NCBI GenBank assembly: GCA_030141605.1
Contig: JAQGDQ010000094.1
Coordinates: forward strand, 64,001 to 124,000
Length of the DNA: 60,000 nucleotides
Source: Tubiluchus corallicola
Lineage: Eukaryota > Priapulida > Priapulimorpha > Priapulimorphida > Tubiluchidae
Direction of reading: 5' to 3'
The first letter of the stretch is position 1, and each line of letters opens with the position of its first letter. This document shows positions 23,346 through 60,000 of this stretch, piece after piece. The notes under the pieces were generated by a model, which saw only the letters and a list, made by a program, of their open reading frames with translations, did not search any database and was not told the origin of the DNA. The translations under genes and the position numbers were made by a program.

Positions 23346-23601
23346 GTTGAGGGCCCTCAATGCAATCCATGATTAATGCAGCCTGGTCTTTCATCGCGCG
23401 TAATTGTTTGTAATGATAAGTATCACAGCATGAGTGTTCATTCAGTCCAGTGTATAATGAAAGATTATTTCTTTACATATTTGTATTGTAGACGACTCTT
23501 TAGCGACATCTCCTAAGAACATATCGTAAGTATAAGTTGACCCCAAACATGTCACCTTGAAACTGCCTCCCAAAAATTCGACTTGTACATAAGTATATAC
23601 G
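22999..23601. mobile_element. Non-autonomous inverted-repeat transposon with 8-bp target duplication
   Basis: Left end CGTACATACGTGTGTACAAG and the reverse complement of the right end CGTATATACTTATGTACAAG are related terminal inverted repeats, both continuing into TCGA. The element is flanked by perfect ATAATTAC at 22991-22998 and 23602-23609. It is 603 bp with no coding capacity. Inside, two copies of CATGTTGAG...TGCAGCCTGGTC flank a TA microsatellite. An 8-bp duplication fits hAT, P or Merlin-type elements; the family is not determined. Confidence 0.8.
23226..23341. repeat. TA microsatellites inside the inverted-repeat transposon
   Basis: Two TA tracts (23226-23249 and about 23296-23341) around one copy of a duplicated ~45-bp segment; the second copy follows at 23342-23388. 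Confidence 0.95.
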
Positions 23602-23609
23602 ATAATTAC

Positions 23610-25575
23610 TTTCTTTGTGCTCAGATTAAATGAGTTTGGTAGTTACACGAGGAATTTTGAAAAACCCACATAATTCGAATAATAATATTATCGATAACAA
23701 CTGTGATACAAACTAAAAACTATAGTATAATCTCTAACCGTCATAAACAATGGCAGTGTTTTTCATGAGAAAAGTATGTAACACAAACAACAAGATTTGG
23801 GGTAGCCACGTCTTATTACAATGGCTTATTTTACAAGAATAAAATGCAGCTCGTTTCATTTATCAATAAAAATAATTAGTAACAGTATTATAATTATTTC
23901 GAAATTTGTATCTTGGACTACACCCATTTACAACAATTTTCCTGTGTTAAGAATGATTTTTATGTCACCAACATACAATAAACATTTCAACTTTCCAAAC
24001 TATAACGGTTATGAAATTAGGCCTACATACCCACAAAATTAATTAACTCTAATTAACCTCCTTTAACAATTTACCATAATAAACTTAATTTACATAATAA
24101 TGAGCACAGCTGCACACAGAGAGACAAACATACAGATGTTTAGAATAAATGCAACAATAGTACTATTAATGTTTTCTAATCTATCTTCTTTTTGTGTTTA
24201 CTGCATAATTACCACGATTATCACATAGAACCAATAGTTGTACATGTAATTTTTATAATCGTGTCTAATGTAGGAGATTTGTAAGTTGTAATGTGATTAA
24301 TGTAATGTAAGTTTTTTGCTACCCAGTTTATCAGGACAATTACAATAGTAAAGCAGACATTAAACATTGTCTGTAGTTATCCAAGAGATGGTGCAAAGCT
24401 CTTTGGAGACTCAATAAATGCGGTACACTAGACAATAATAATTATTTCAGCATCGCATATAAATACTCATTACGGATAAATACTACATCATTTTCCCTGA
24501 AAGCAGTATTTATGTTAGTGCTGCACTAGAAAATAATTTAAGTGAATGACTTTTAACATTAATTATTTTAAACAAAAGTATATTTTCAGAAAATTTAAGC
24601 TTTAAAGCAAGCAGTCAGCAGAAAAGAAAATGGTAGGGATGACCACACACTGTAAAGAGTGTAATAGTTTGAGTTTCACTATGGGCATTAAAATCAATGG
24701 CAGTAGAATATTTGATCATTGGATAATACCTTTGTTCTCAGCAACGTGAAACAAATCACACCTAGCTCTGCAGATGAGCCACTAAGGTTTTTAATTACTT
24801 AATATTGGTCTTACTTTTAGCAAAATTGTATCGAAATACATTCCGGTATTTTCTTTATTATGAATGCAGCATATGGTACGTAATTAAATTACCACAGGTA
24901 ATTAGCCACAATTATCGAAAGCTATGAAACAAATTATCATTAAATTACTCCACAAATAGCCTCTTTTTAAAAAAACAAAAAAATAGGTATCAAACTCTAA
25001 CAGAAAATGTTTTGACATATTCCACTCAACAATAAATGCAAATAACGTAAATTAACGTTAACAACAATAACAACTGTGCTGCTAAAAGACGTAAAAACAG
25101 TTAGCACCAATAAGATCAATTTTTGTGAGTAACTTAATTAAAAGTGTTAAAAGATTTGGAGTAAAATGTATGTTGAAAATGTAATAATTTGTTTACTACA
25201 AGCATTTGTGCCACAAATTTGACAGAAAAGGGCAAATTTCTGCAGCATCGCTTGCAAAGTTGGCATTGATAACTATATGTATTCCTACTTTTTTACTAAT
25301 TTCCAAAAGTGAAACACTTACTAACTAAGCTGTTGACAAGTTGCTTATAGGTTAAATGGGAGTTTAAAAATTGCAGATAAGTAAAGGTAAACTTGATGAA
25401 AAACTGTCCTTACTTATATTCTGATTGCCAACAGATTCCTGCTTTATAGCTCTTGTAGCTTTGTGTGTTGAACTTGTTTACAAAACTAATTTGTTTGTCT
25501 TGAACTGAAAGTGTATGTTAATAAATGTTTAAATCATTTACTGATTTTTTTTCGTTTATCATCTTTCAGTAACAG
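23610..25575. other. AT-rich intergenic stretch downstream of the TINAG-like gene
   Basis: About 2 kb that includes the 3' untranslated region of the minus-strand TINAG-like gene. No canonical AATAAA was seen close behind the stop codon on that strand. No other gene was recognised. Confidence 0.5.
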
Positions 25576-52049
<26,474 letters not shown>

Positions 52050-52736
52050 GTTGCTGGCTACCGGGCGTCGACTAATCACTTCACCCCACTCGAGTCACTG
52101 ATGTTATTCCGCCTGTAATTACAAAGTGATCACTAGCATTTCAAAATTTTGGCTTTATTGGCCAAATGTTAATCAACCCACTGACTACTCGACTGACCAG
52201 CAACTCATCAAATAAGGGAGCGCATGAAGCAATAAGGGAATGAACAAAGTAAAAGAGAAAAAAGAAAGAAAGAATATTTGTTAAATAAATATTAATAGTG
52301 TTATTAATATTAATTATTAAGAATGCAATACTCTGGTTATGAAAACAATTTTACCGCGCTCTCTGGATGCCAAGTAAGAAAATCACGTAGAAAGACATGA
52401 AGTAGCCCTCAAACTTAAGACGGCAGGTAAAGGTAAGAAGGATTAACGAACTATTCACCCCGAGGCAGCACTTAAATTCGACCGTAACCAAGACAGCTCA
52501 TTCAGTTCGGGGACACTCCACCTTACGTACAGTAACTTACAGTGGTTTGCATGTAAGCAATTTACCATCTACAAAAACGTACAAGTCAACGAACTGTCCA
52601 GAAATCCCAAGGGTAACCTTAAGTGGTATTAGCAAGCATTGCAATTATTTTATATTTAATCGTTACGTTTTGCTGATTCTCACCGACACAGAATTTGAAT
52701 CAAAATTGTATGCCGTCACCATGAGAATGCAATCCT
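52050..52736. promoter_or_regulatory. Upstream region of the TINAG-like gene
   Basis: Immediately upstream of the start at 52049 on the minus strand. No clear TATA element or 5' UTR exon could be identified, so the transcription start is unknown. Confidence 0.3.
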
Positions 52737-52990
52737 AATAACCAGTAGCTTGGTCGATATGTGAATGCAGTACTGATGACCAGTAGCTTGGTCGACATGT
52801 GAATGCAGTACTGATAACTGGTAGCTTGGTCAACATATGAATGCAGTACTGATGACCAGTAGCTTTGCTGACATTTGAATGCAGTACTGATGGCCAGTAG
52901 CTTAGTCGACATGTGAATGCTGTACTGACGACCAGTAGCTTGGTTGACATGCGAATGCAGTACTGATGACCAGTAGCTTGGTCGACATAT
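52737..52990 (+). repeat. 38-bp minisatellite, about 6.5 copies
   Basis: GACCAGTAGCTTGGTCGACA followed by TGTGAATGCAGTACTGAT repeats every 38 bp, with substitutions. There is no spacer between units. Confidence 0.97.
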
Positions 52991-55900
52991 CATGGTGCTG
53001 CTTATTGGGCACGCTGTGGACTTGTTTGCCAACTACAATTACTTATATCATGTTGTTTATTGTTTTTTTTCGCATTTGGTTTAAACACCAAATTACAGAA
53101 GAGCTCCCAATAATCATAATAAATTGAACATTAGCACTAATAAACAAGACACGTTCTGCTCCTACACATTTTTTTCAAATAACATACTTGACGCCAATTC
53201 CCTTTATTCTGTCTAATTTGTTTCTGTAACTGGTGATGGCGCAAATCTAAGACAAAGACAGAAGCTGTTGAATTATAATTATACAGTCTAGCTGTATTAA
53301 AAATAAAAAGTGTTGTATAGTCATTTGAAAGAAATCGACTTATTTACATAATACGTAATAATTTAGTTTTTTCTGGTATTTTACGCAGTTTATTTGGAAA
53401 TCTCCCGGATCTGGAAATGAGGCCAAGTAAGCGAGCCAAAAAACAAATCGGGACGTCCCGGCAATGTTCCGAAAATAGCTGGGCCTTGTAAGGTCGCCTG
53501 AGTCAAGTCAACACACAGTCGGCAATATGTTGATATCTCTACCACTAATAAGCGTAACTAAGCATGCTGAAGTGAAGAAGCTGACGGGTGGGACGAATTT
53601 GGAGAAAAAACCAGCAATTTACGTAGTTTAGTACTCATTTCACTAAGTCACCTGAAAATGAGATACCAGAGAAGCAAGCAGTTTCCGTATCTTTATACGT
53701 AAAACTAATCAGTGCTGTACGTGCAATAACGTGACAAAACAGTCAAGTAAGCAGGCAGCAGTTAAATGCAAAAAACTGTCTTAATGTTAATAAACAAACT
53801 ATAGTTTATAATTCCATAAGTTTTCTTTTTCTGACAATACCAGGCATACATCTAGTCAACACCCAACATTTTAACATGTAAAATGTAATACATAGTAACC
53901 TCCTTTTGATGCCACGATTTCTACTCAAATTTTCAAATAAACATTTAACTTACGATAGCGATAAAAAATTTAAGGCAAACATTTGCGGCAGTCAGTACTG
54001 AGCATAATACAGTTTATTATAGGTTCATTAACAGGTGAGTGGACAGCTATCAAGTCTGTTATCGTTTTCGTTGCGACAGTAGCCAACGACAAACTGTCAG
54101 TTCATTGAAATATGCACGATAAGAACTGATACTATATTACTGTAAATATTGATTTAGTACAGTCCACAGTCTAGTTTGGAATTTTAAGATGTAGGTGTGC
54201 AATTTGGGGAATGTTTAACAAGCTACGCGACATTATCACAAACAATTCTCTATCAAAACAATGTTCAACCTGATATTAGGCCTATTTAATGGCAGATTTT
54301 AATTTTGATGAAAATTATTATATGTTGCTGACAGCTGCTGAATTACGATATTATGCAATGTATAAAAAGTATACATAAAGTAATCTCTAAAGTATATAAC
54401 GCGGACACGCTGTATACTTGTACTATTAAATCAGTAAATTAAAGTCGAAACTGCAACTTAAACCATTCTGGAGGTGCAGATTAAAACCAGCCAGAATATA
54501 CTTGCTGTCAAATAAAAATCCCAAGAATAAAAAACTTCACATTGAATGTCCACTTAAAAACCTTGTGAGAAACTGGTTAATTTTAGCTCATAACTTTCCT
54601 CTTGGAATGTGGACGACGACCCACTCTCTTTTTATTTTCCAAGCTTTCAGGAATATACGGTATTAGAAATAGCTAATGATAGCTAATAATGGAACTATAA
54701 AGTTGTAATGACAGAATGCAGAATGAACGATTAATAAGATCTTTGAATCATTTTTAATTTGTGGGCCTTATTTGTTTGTATACATTGTGTCCGGTAATAA
54801 AATAAGAAATCATGTAACAAAATACTTTGTAATAATTATAATAATAATAATTAAAATAATAATCATGTAACTTTTGATAAATTGAAAGAAGTGGCAAATG
54901 TCGGGTTTTGCCTTGCCTTACGTCCGTGTTCGTGTGTTCGGGGCGGGGTGAAGACCTACTGTAAATTACTTCTCCTAATTTTCCTAAACAATTTTGAGTT
55001 TACCACACATTAAATAATCTTTTCTACATAAAAACACGACTATTTGCCTAGTTTCATTACCCTGTAAATCTCAAATCAAATCTTATTTTCACAGGCATCT
55101 TAGTTTTACTGACGGCATTTCACTCAAATTGCAACGCTTTGAACCCTGCATGACTTTTCCCCTACTTCTTTACGTGGCAATAATAACAATAATCTCGTAA
55201 TGCGATTAGACGCTGTTTTCATTGCGAGTTAACACTTATATAAATGTTGGACGGAACAGTTTAGACATGATTAGATTTTTATAAGTTTCCTCGAGACAGC
55301 ATACATAACGAGCAAGATTTCGTTTTTCTGCAGGCATTAACTAAACTCTTGTTCACCTTGTGCTAAAATTTGTTTTGCCAGATTGCTAGGTAATTAAGCA
55401 ATAATAAAAATTCATTAAGAACTGATCATTTAACTATATTCCGATATATATATATATTTATATATATATATATAAATCGGAAAAGTTGATAGTGTAATTA
55501 TTATAGTTAAATTAAACTATCAAAAAGGTCCAACAACAAAAAACATCATAATCACTAAACTGCACAGTCTCTTGTGATTAAAACAGGTCTTAATTTAAGG
55601 CAAATACACGCTCACCAACCCACTCAAAAATTTAAAACTCAGGCTCAATGATTCTTTGAAGATTACTTTAAATTGGTTTACCTTGAAAAGTTCATTATTA
55701 GTTGCTTTATCCTAGCTCAGTAAATATAAAATAAAATATAAACACGTAAAACGTCAATACAAAACAGTCAATACAATACATACGAAACCAATGCAGAAAT
55801 ATTAACTCAGAATTCTTATTTACTTTGCAAATGCTCTGAAGATCATAATTAACATCTTAACATGTTGAACGCGCTGGATGGTATAACCACATCATAATCA

Positions 55901-56310
55901 AATAAAAAATAGCCCAGGAAATTTGGTGTCGATGCGCCGCTATATTTTTGTTTGGTTATTACGCACTACAAAATCCGGTCACACGAACGAATCTACTGTT
56001 ATAAATCCTGTACACAAATGTGCGAGAATCAAACAGGCAAAAACTTATTTAGTAATCAGTGCACACAATATTCTGTTGACTAATGTAAAATAGTTTGGTG
56101 CCTAGTCATCTATCAGAACCTTTCTGTCGAGAAAACTAACTAAAGCTCTCGCCAGACAAATATGAACTGCTATAAGGAAAGCAAAAGAATAAATGAGACA
56201 GCGAATAGGAGGGAAAATAGGAAAAGTAGAAATAATGGATGAGTGCGTACGTGAATGAGCAAGTAACTGAATGAGTAAGTGCTTCTCACACTGTACTAAG
56301 AGTAATTGAA
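52991..56310. other. Long stretch without recognised gene
   Basis: About 3.3 kb of AT-rich intergenic sequence upstream of the TINAG-like gene, with a TATATA tract near 55445-55475. No supported exon, RNA gene or transposon. Confidence 0.45.
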
Positions 56311-56319
56311 TGCGTACTA

Positions 56320-56332
56320 AAGAGAGAGAGAG

Positions 56333-56373
<41 letters not shown>

Positions 56374-56410
56374 AGGGAAGAGAGAGGGGCAGAGAGGAGG
56401 AGAGGGAGAA
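56320..56410. repeat. Microsatellite (GA)n-(GT)n-(GA)n
   Basis: GAGAGA, then GTGTGT, then GAGAGA tracts, followed by a GGGAGA-rich patch. Confidence 0.95.
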
Positions 56411-56617
56411 AGAATGGAGTGCATGAGCATGTGCAATGTCGTAGTTGAATCTAGTCTTAAATTGAGAATTGTACATCTAGCTAGACACGCATGAGCGTAA
56501 TACATCTGTCATAATTACTGTGCTGAGAATTGCTCATCTTCATGGATAAATAAAGGAAGTCTATAGAAAGATCACAAAACCAGAAACAAAGACCAAGAAG
56601 CCTTGAGGAGCTGAAAA

Positions 56618-56643
56618 GCCTGCAGCAGCAGCAGCAGCAGCAG
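56618..56643. repeat. Short (CAG)n tract
   Basis: Eight CAG/GCA triplets ahead of TAAAATG; too short and isolated to indicate a coding glutamine tract. Confidence 0.9.
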
Positions 56644-56649
56644 TAAAAT

Positions 56650-58960
56650 GCTTGCACATCTAATGCGTTTACTTTCTAAGATTGGCTAGTGATAGCAAAA
56701 CCACATTGTGTAGTGTCAGCCTCCAGAAAAATACCGATATTAACAATGAGAAACGAGGAGATAGTGACTAATTCTATTAGATTCCCTCAGGCAGACTATT
56801 GACGTCCATCTACATTGAAACTGTCATATCTGTTGTCAGACATGACTTCTGCAAACAGGTGCAACACTTGCACAGAAATGGAAATCACTGAAACTGATTT
56901 ACTGAACAGGGCATTATAGAACCTGCAGAATTTTTAGTAGAAGTAATAGTAGTAGTAGTAATTTTAAGTAATTAACACTGTAGTATTTTGCAGGTAACTG
57001 GCTTGGCTTTAGCTTCTACCAAACAAAAATTCCACAGAATTGTACATTAGTTATCACAATTAATATCAATTACAGTTTTAATTTTACGTTGAAACCGTTT
57101 TTATGTCAAAACGCATACCTATTGGATTATTTGCTCAAATTTCATTTCGCATGGTATTATACATTAGGAAATCTTCTACTTTCACCATCAGCAAAATCTA
57201 GAACCGCCCCATGCCTCATTGGAGGTGTTGGTTTTGCCCTTAATGACTTCTTAACTGCAGGATGTTAGCCCCAGGGGCAAAAATAGTCAGGTCGTTTTTG
57301 TAATCATAGTTAATTATGGGCGGTAGTTTGCGAATGCCGTACATCATCGACAGACAGATTTGCCGTCCAGAACACTCCGGGTCACACCCTCAATTGGCAT
57401 TCGTTCGGTTGGTTGAGAAAGGTCACTTAGCCTCGCGTCAGAATTAGTTATTGTTTAATTACTATTCATTAATAAAATAGCACAATGTATTGTGCATTTC
57501 ATTTATTAAAAATATTGCGTTTATGGATCGTAGCATTGCTTTCCCGGTCTGGTTCTCTTCCGGTGCACAAATATAAAAAATACCGCGGCTAGAGGAAAGA
57601 CAATACTTACTTGATCAAGCGAGAAAGAACCTTTATTAAGACAGGCAGGTATCCTTACAGTCACAAACAATTATCAGCTCGCCCTTCAACCACAACTGGA
57701 GTTACTACACTACACACTTAAATGATCTTACAAATAATGTTAAAGCCTCGTTGGCTACAGACTATTATACGTATTGTAATTAAATGTATTAACTGCATAA
57801 TTATCTGATTGAGATCGTTTTAATATTGACAGCTTGCTTTTTCTATAGGACCATGGAAGTGAAATGTAATTATTTCAAATCAATCACAATAGAGCATTCT
57901 CTATATCGCATTTTAATTCACAATATTTGAGTAATGTCATTCGTAACCAAAATACGTAAACGCATTTTTAAATGACAAAGAAAATACAACAATACTAGCG
58001 GTCTGTAAGTGTCCTACAAAAAATTATATGATTACACTAAAGTAATTATTACACTTCACCCTTACGTAGGGTTGACAACTTTTGTGGAAATTATAAAAAA
58101 CACCATGCTCTCATTAGTGCCATGCCATAGTAAACTCAGCTTATACGTCCATTTTGACTGGGTTATATATTTATGCAGGAATTTATAATCCAAACGTTGT
58201 CAAGTTTACCTAAACCATATAAGTCTTCTGAATTCAGACTTCGGTTTGACGATTGGATTACAATCTTACACTTATAAAAACTTTATTACATGATCTCTTA
58301 TAATAATCACGCCAATAAAAATAGATTAAGTTTATTACTTAAGAACACATTTTCAGTTGAGCTTTAATCAAGCAGAATATAACAATCCGTTTTCAGTACT
58401 AGCATCAGCTGTACTTATCATGAATCTAGATACGTTTTGACTCACTTAAGAATTTTTTAAAATCAAGTACAACATTTATATTTACATATGACATGAGTAT
58501 TGTACTTGTTAACCTCTAAACCAAAACAAATGTTAAACGCAGAACACGCCTGCAAAATGCTTAGACATTAATTTTCAGGTTATTTTTTACTTAAAAATTA
58601 AACGTCTGTCAAACGTCGCGATAGACAGTTAATTGGCCAGTGGGAAAACAAGGAAATATTATATTGCAAACCTACCTTGACTGAAAACAATGTGACTAAA
58701 TAATCCAACAATTTTCCAATTTGCAGATAAGTTCACTAAACACGCAGGGAATAGGAGAGCTGATTACATATTTTACCACGTGAGCATACTAACAGCGGCA
58801 TACCAACTGATCTACGTTGCAGACAACAGAGTACCGGAAATTTTGACCTGGCTGGAATAATCTGAATAGGTATGCTGAGAGGGCGCCAGAGAACAGTTGC
58901 TCGAACCTGAGGCTAGAGAAACTTTAAATACTGAGACGTGGCTAAAGGACTCTCTTCTTT
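56650..58960. other. Stretch without recognised gene
   Basis: About 2.3 kb, including a short AGT tract near 56940-56960. Nothing supported. Confidence 0.45.
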
Positions 58961-58967
58961 CTCACAC

Positions 58968-59060
58968 CTACACACTAACACGCACGCACGCTCGCACAGA
59001 CACACACACACACACACATGCGCACACATATCTTCTTCCTCTCTCATCCTCACACTCTCA
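58968..59060. repeat. CA/CT-rich microsatellite
   Basis: CACACA with CGCACG steps, then CTCTCATCCTCACACTC. Confidence 0.9.
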
Positions 59061-59869
59061 TCCTCTTTATTTTCTTTTGCTATCGTTGATGTTTTAGAAA
59101 GTTTATTCAATAATAACAACGATAATAATGACAACTGCAGCAGTGCTAACACATCAATCTTTAATCACTTTAGACTCAAAATAATCTTTTGAAGCTTGAA
59201 GCTAAATAATCATTAATGAAGCATGTAAAATATTTTCAGCTTGACTAACCATTGCTACTTGGTTAATTTTCTGTAGCAAGCTGAATATTATGCAGTTACT
59301 AAGGCTGACAGCGGCTCAAACTATAAAATGACGTATTTTAGTACTATGTTTAGCGTTTTAATTACTAAACAATGTCTATTATACAGTGAGGAAGCAAGTT
59401 TCAGTAAAAACACGAACTGAAGTTCGACAACCTCAGCTGGCGCCGCCAAACGGCTGCAGTGATTATCTAAGAACACGGCTTGCTTCATCATCTGTTTCGA
59501 ATAAACTCTTCGGAACGCATAATATATCTTTTCTTAAAGATTCTCAGATTTATATTGAAATTATAAAACCAAGAGGCAGAGCGTTGAACTCAGAGAAAAA
59601 GGGCTGAAGCAACGCTTATAGAATTCGAGGATTCAACCAGTGCTTGCAAGATTATTCCCGGGTAGGCCTGGATTTATAGGACATTTCCTTATAAGGCCTC
59701 TTCCCTAGTTGTAAAAGTCTGATTATATCGATGAGAGTTCAAAGAAGTAGCTAAAACACCTCTGAGCTCAAACACCTTCTCAGCATCTGCAAAAGGAGCA
59801 AAAATTAAGTGTCCCAAACCATCATTCTTACGAACAGGAGGGCGAATCGCGATTCGCCTGGCAGGTCTA

Positions 59870-59995
59870 ATAATGATCCACCCAACATTACCTTACTTTA
59901 CCAGTTCCATGCTTACCAATGTCATCCCAGCTCACAGAATTGGGGCCCACATGGGCATTGAAATCACCAACCATCCTCCCTCGGAATCAAATAGG
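59870..59995 (-). pseudogene. LINE endonuclease fragment at window edge
   Basis: On the minus strand MVGDFNAHVGPNSVSWDDIG contains the GDFNA block of apurinic-type LINE endonucleases, followed by KHGTGKVR and a stop. It differs from the 48.5-51.3 kb element and runs off the right edge. Confidence 0.55.
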
Positions 59996-60000
59996 AAGTG

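Noticed and set aside
52737-52990. Regular 38-bp repeats resembling a CRISPR array
   Set aside because: Units abut directly with no unique spacers, and the context is an animal genome; it is a minisatellite.
52700-53032. 110-codon frame with TKLLVISTAF repeats
   Set aside because: It follows the 38-bp minisatellite; no start context, signal or domain.

Overview
This is AT-rich, repeat-dense animal nuclear DNA. It has GT-AG introns with split codons, long introns and many micro- and minisatellites. It also holds several retroelement classes: a Ty3/gypsy-type LTR element, non-LTR (LINE) copies and a hammerhead-like foldback. Nothing identifies the species. The gene content (a somatomedin-B/papain-fold TINAG-like gene and a possible GPR158-like first exon) and the repeat types fit a non-model, probably marine, invertebrate, but that is inference.

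The main gene is on the minus strand. Eleven coding exons between 52049 and 25576 join in phase at every junction and give a complete 490-residue tubulointerstitial nephritis antigen-like (TINAG/TINAGL1) protein. It has a signal peptide, a 10-cysteine somatomedin-B domain, a short cysteine-rich segment and a papain-like domain in which the catalytic Cys is Ser, followed by an unusually basic tail. No single open reading frame shows this gene; it appears only when the exons are joined. A second minus-strand gene starts at 3522 with one 273-codon exon that ends in a good splice donor at 2702. It is tentatively the extracellular region of a GPR158-like receptor, and the rest was not found in the window.

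Layout: 1-490, inverted copy of the repeat near 34.5-35.1 kb; 690-1090, transposase fragment; 1178-2578, microsatellites; 2702-3522, receptor-like exon; 4.6-11.2 kb, mixed LTR-retroelement region with LTR-like ends, a primer binding site and a decayed minus-strand pol whose integrase lies upstream of reverse transcriptase; 11.9-14.3 kb, tandem repeat units, one split by a solo LTR; 16.5-18.8 kb, decayed CR1-like LINE; 18.9-19.2 kb, foldback with a hammerhead-like core; 23.0-23.6 kb, small transposon with an 8-bp target duplication; 25.6-52.05 kb, the TINAG-like gene.

The TINAG-like introns are packed with mobile DNA. Intron 8 holds a 3.2-kb transposon with ~760-bp inverted repeats and remnants of a nuclease-like ORF. 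Intron 2 is mostly a ~145-bp tandem array. Intron 1 (15.3 kb) holds a second array of the 12-14 kb repeat in opposite orientation, a large foldback, minisatellites and a decayed RTE-like LINE that has lost its catalytic motif. From 52.05 to 60 kb only short repeats and a LINE endonuclease fragment at the right edge were recognised.
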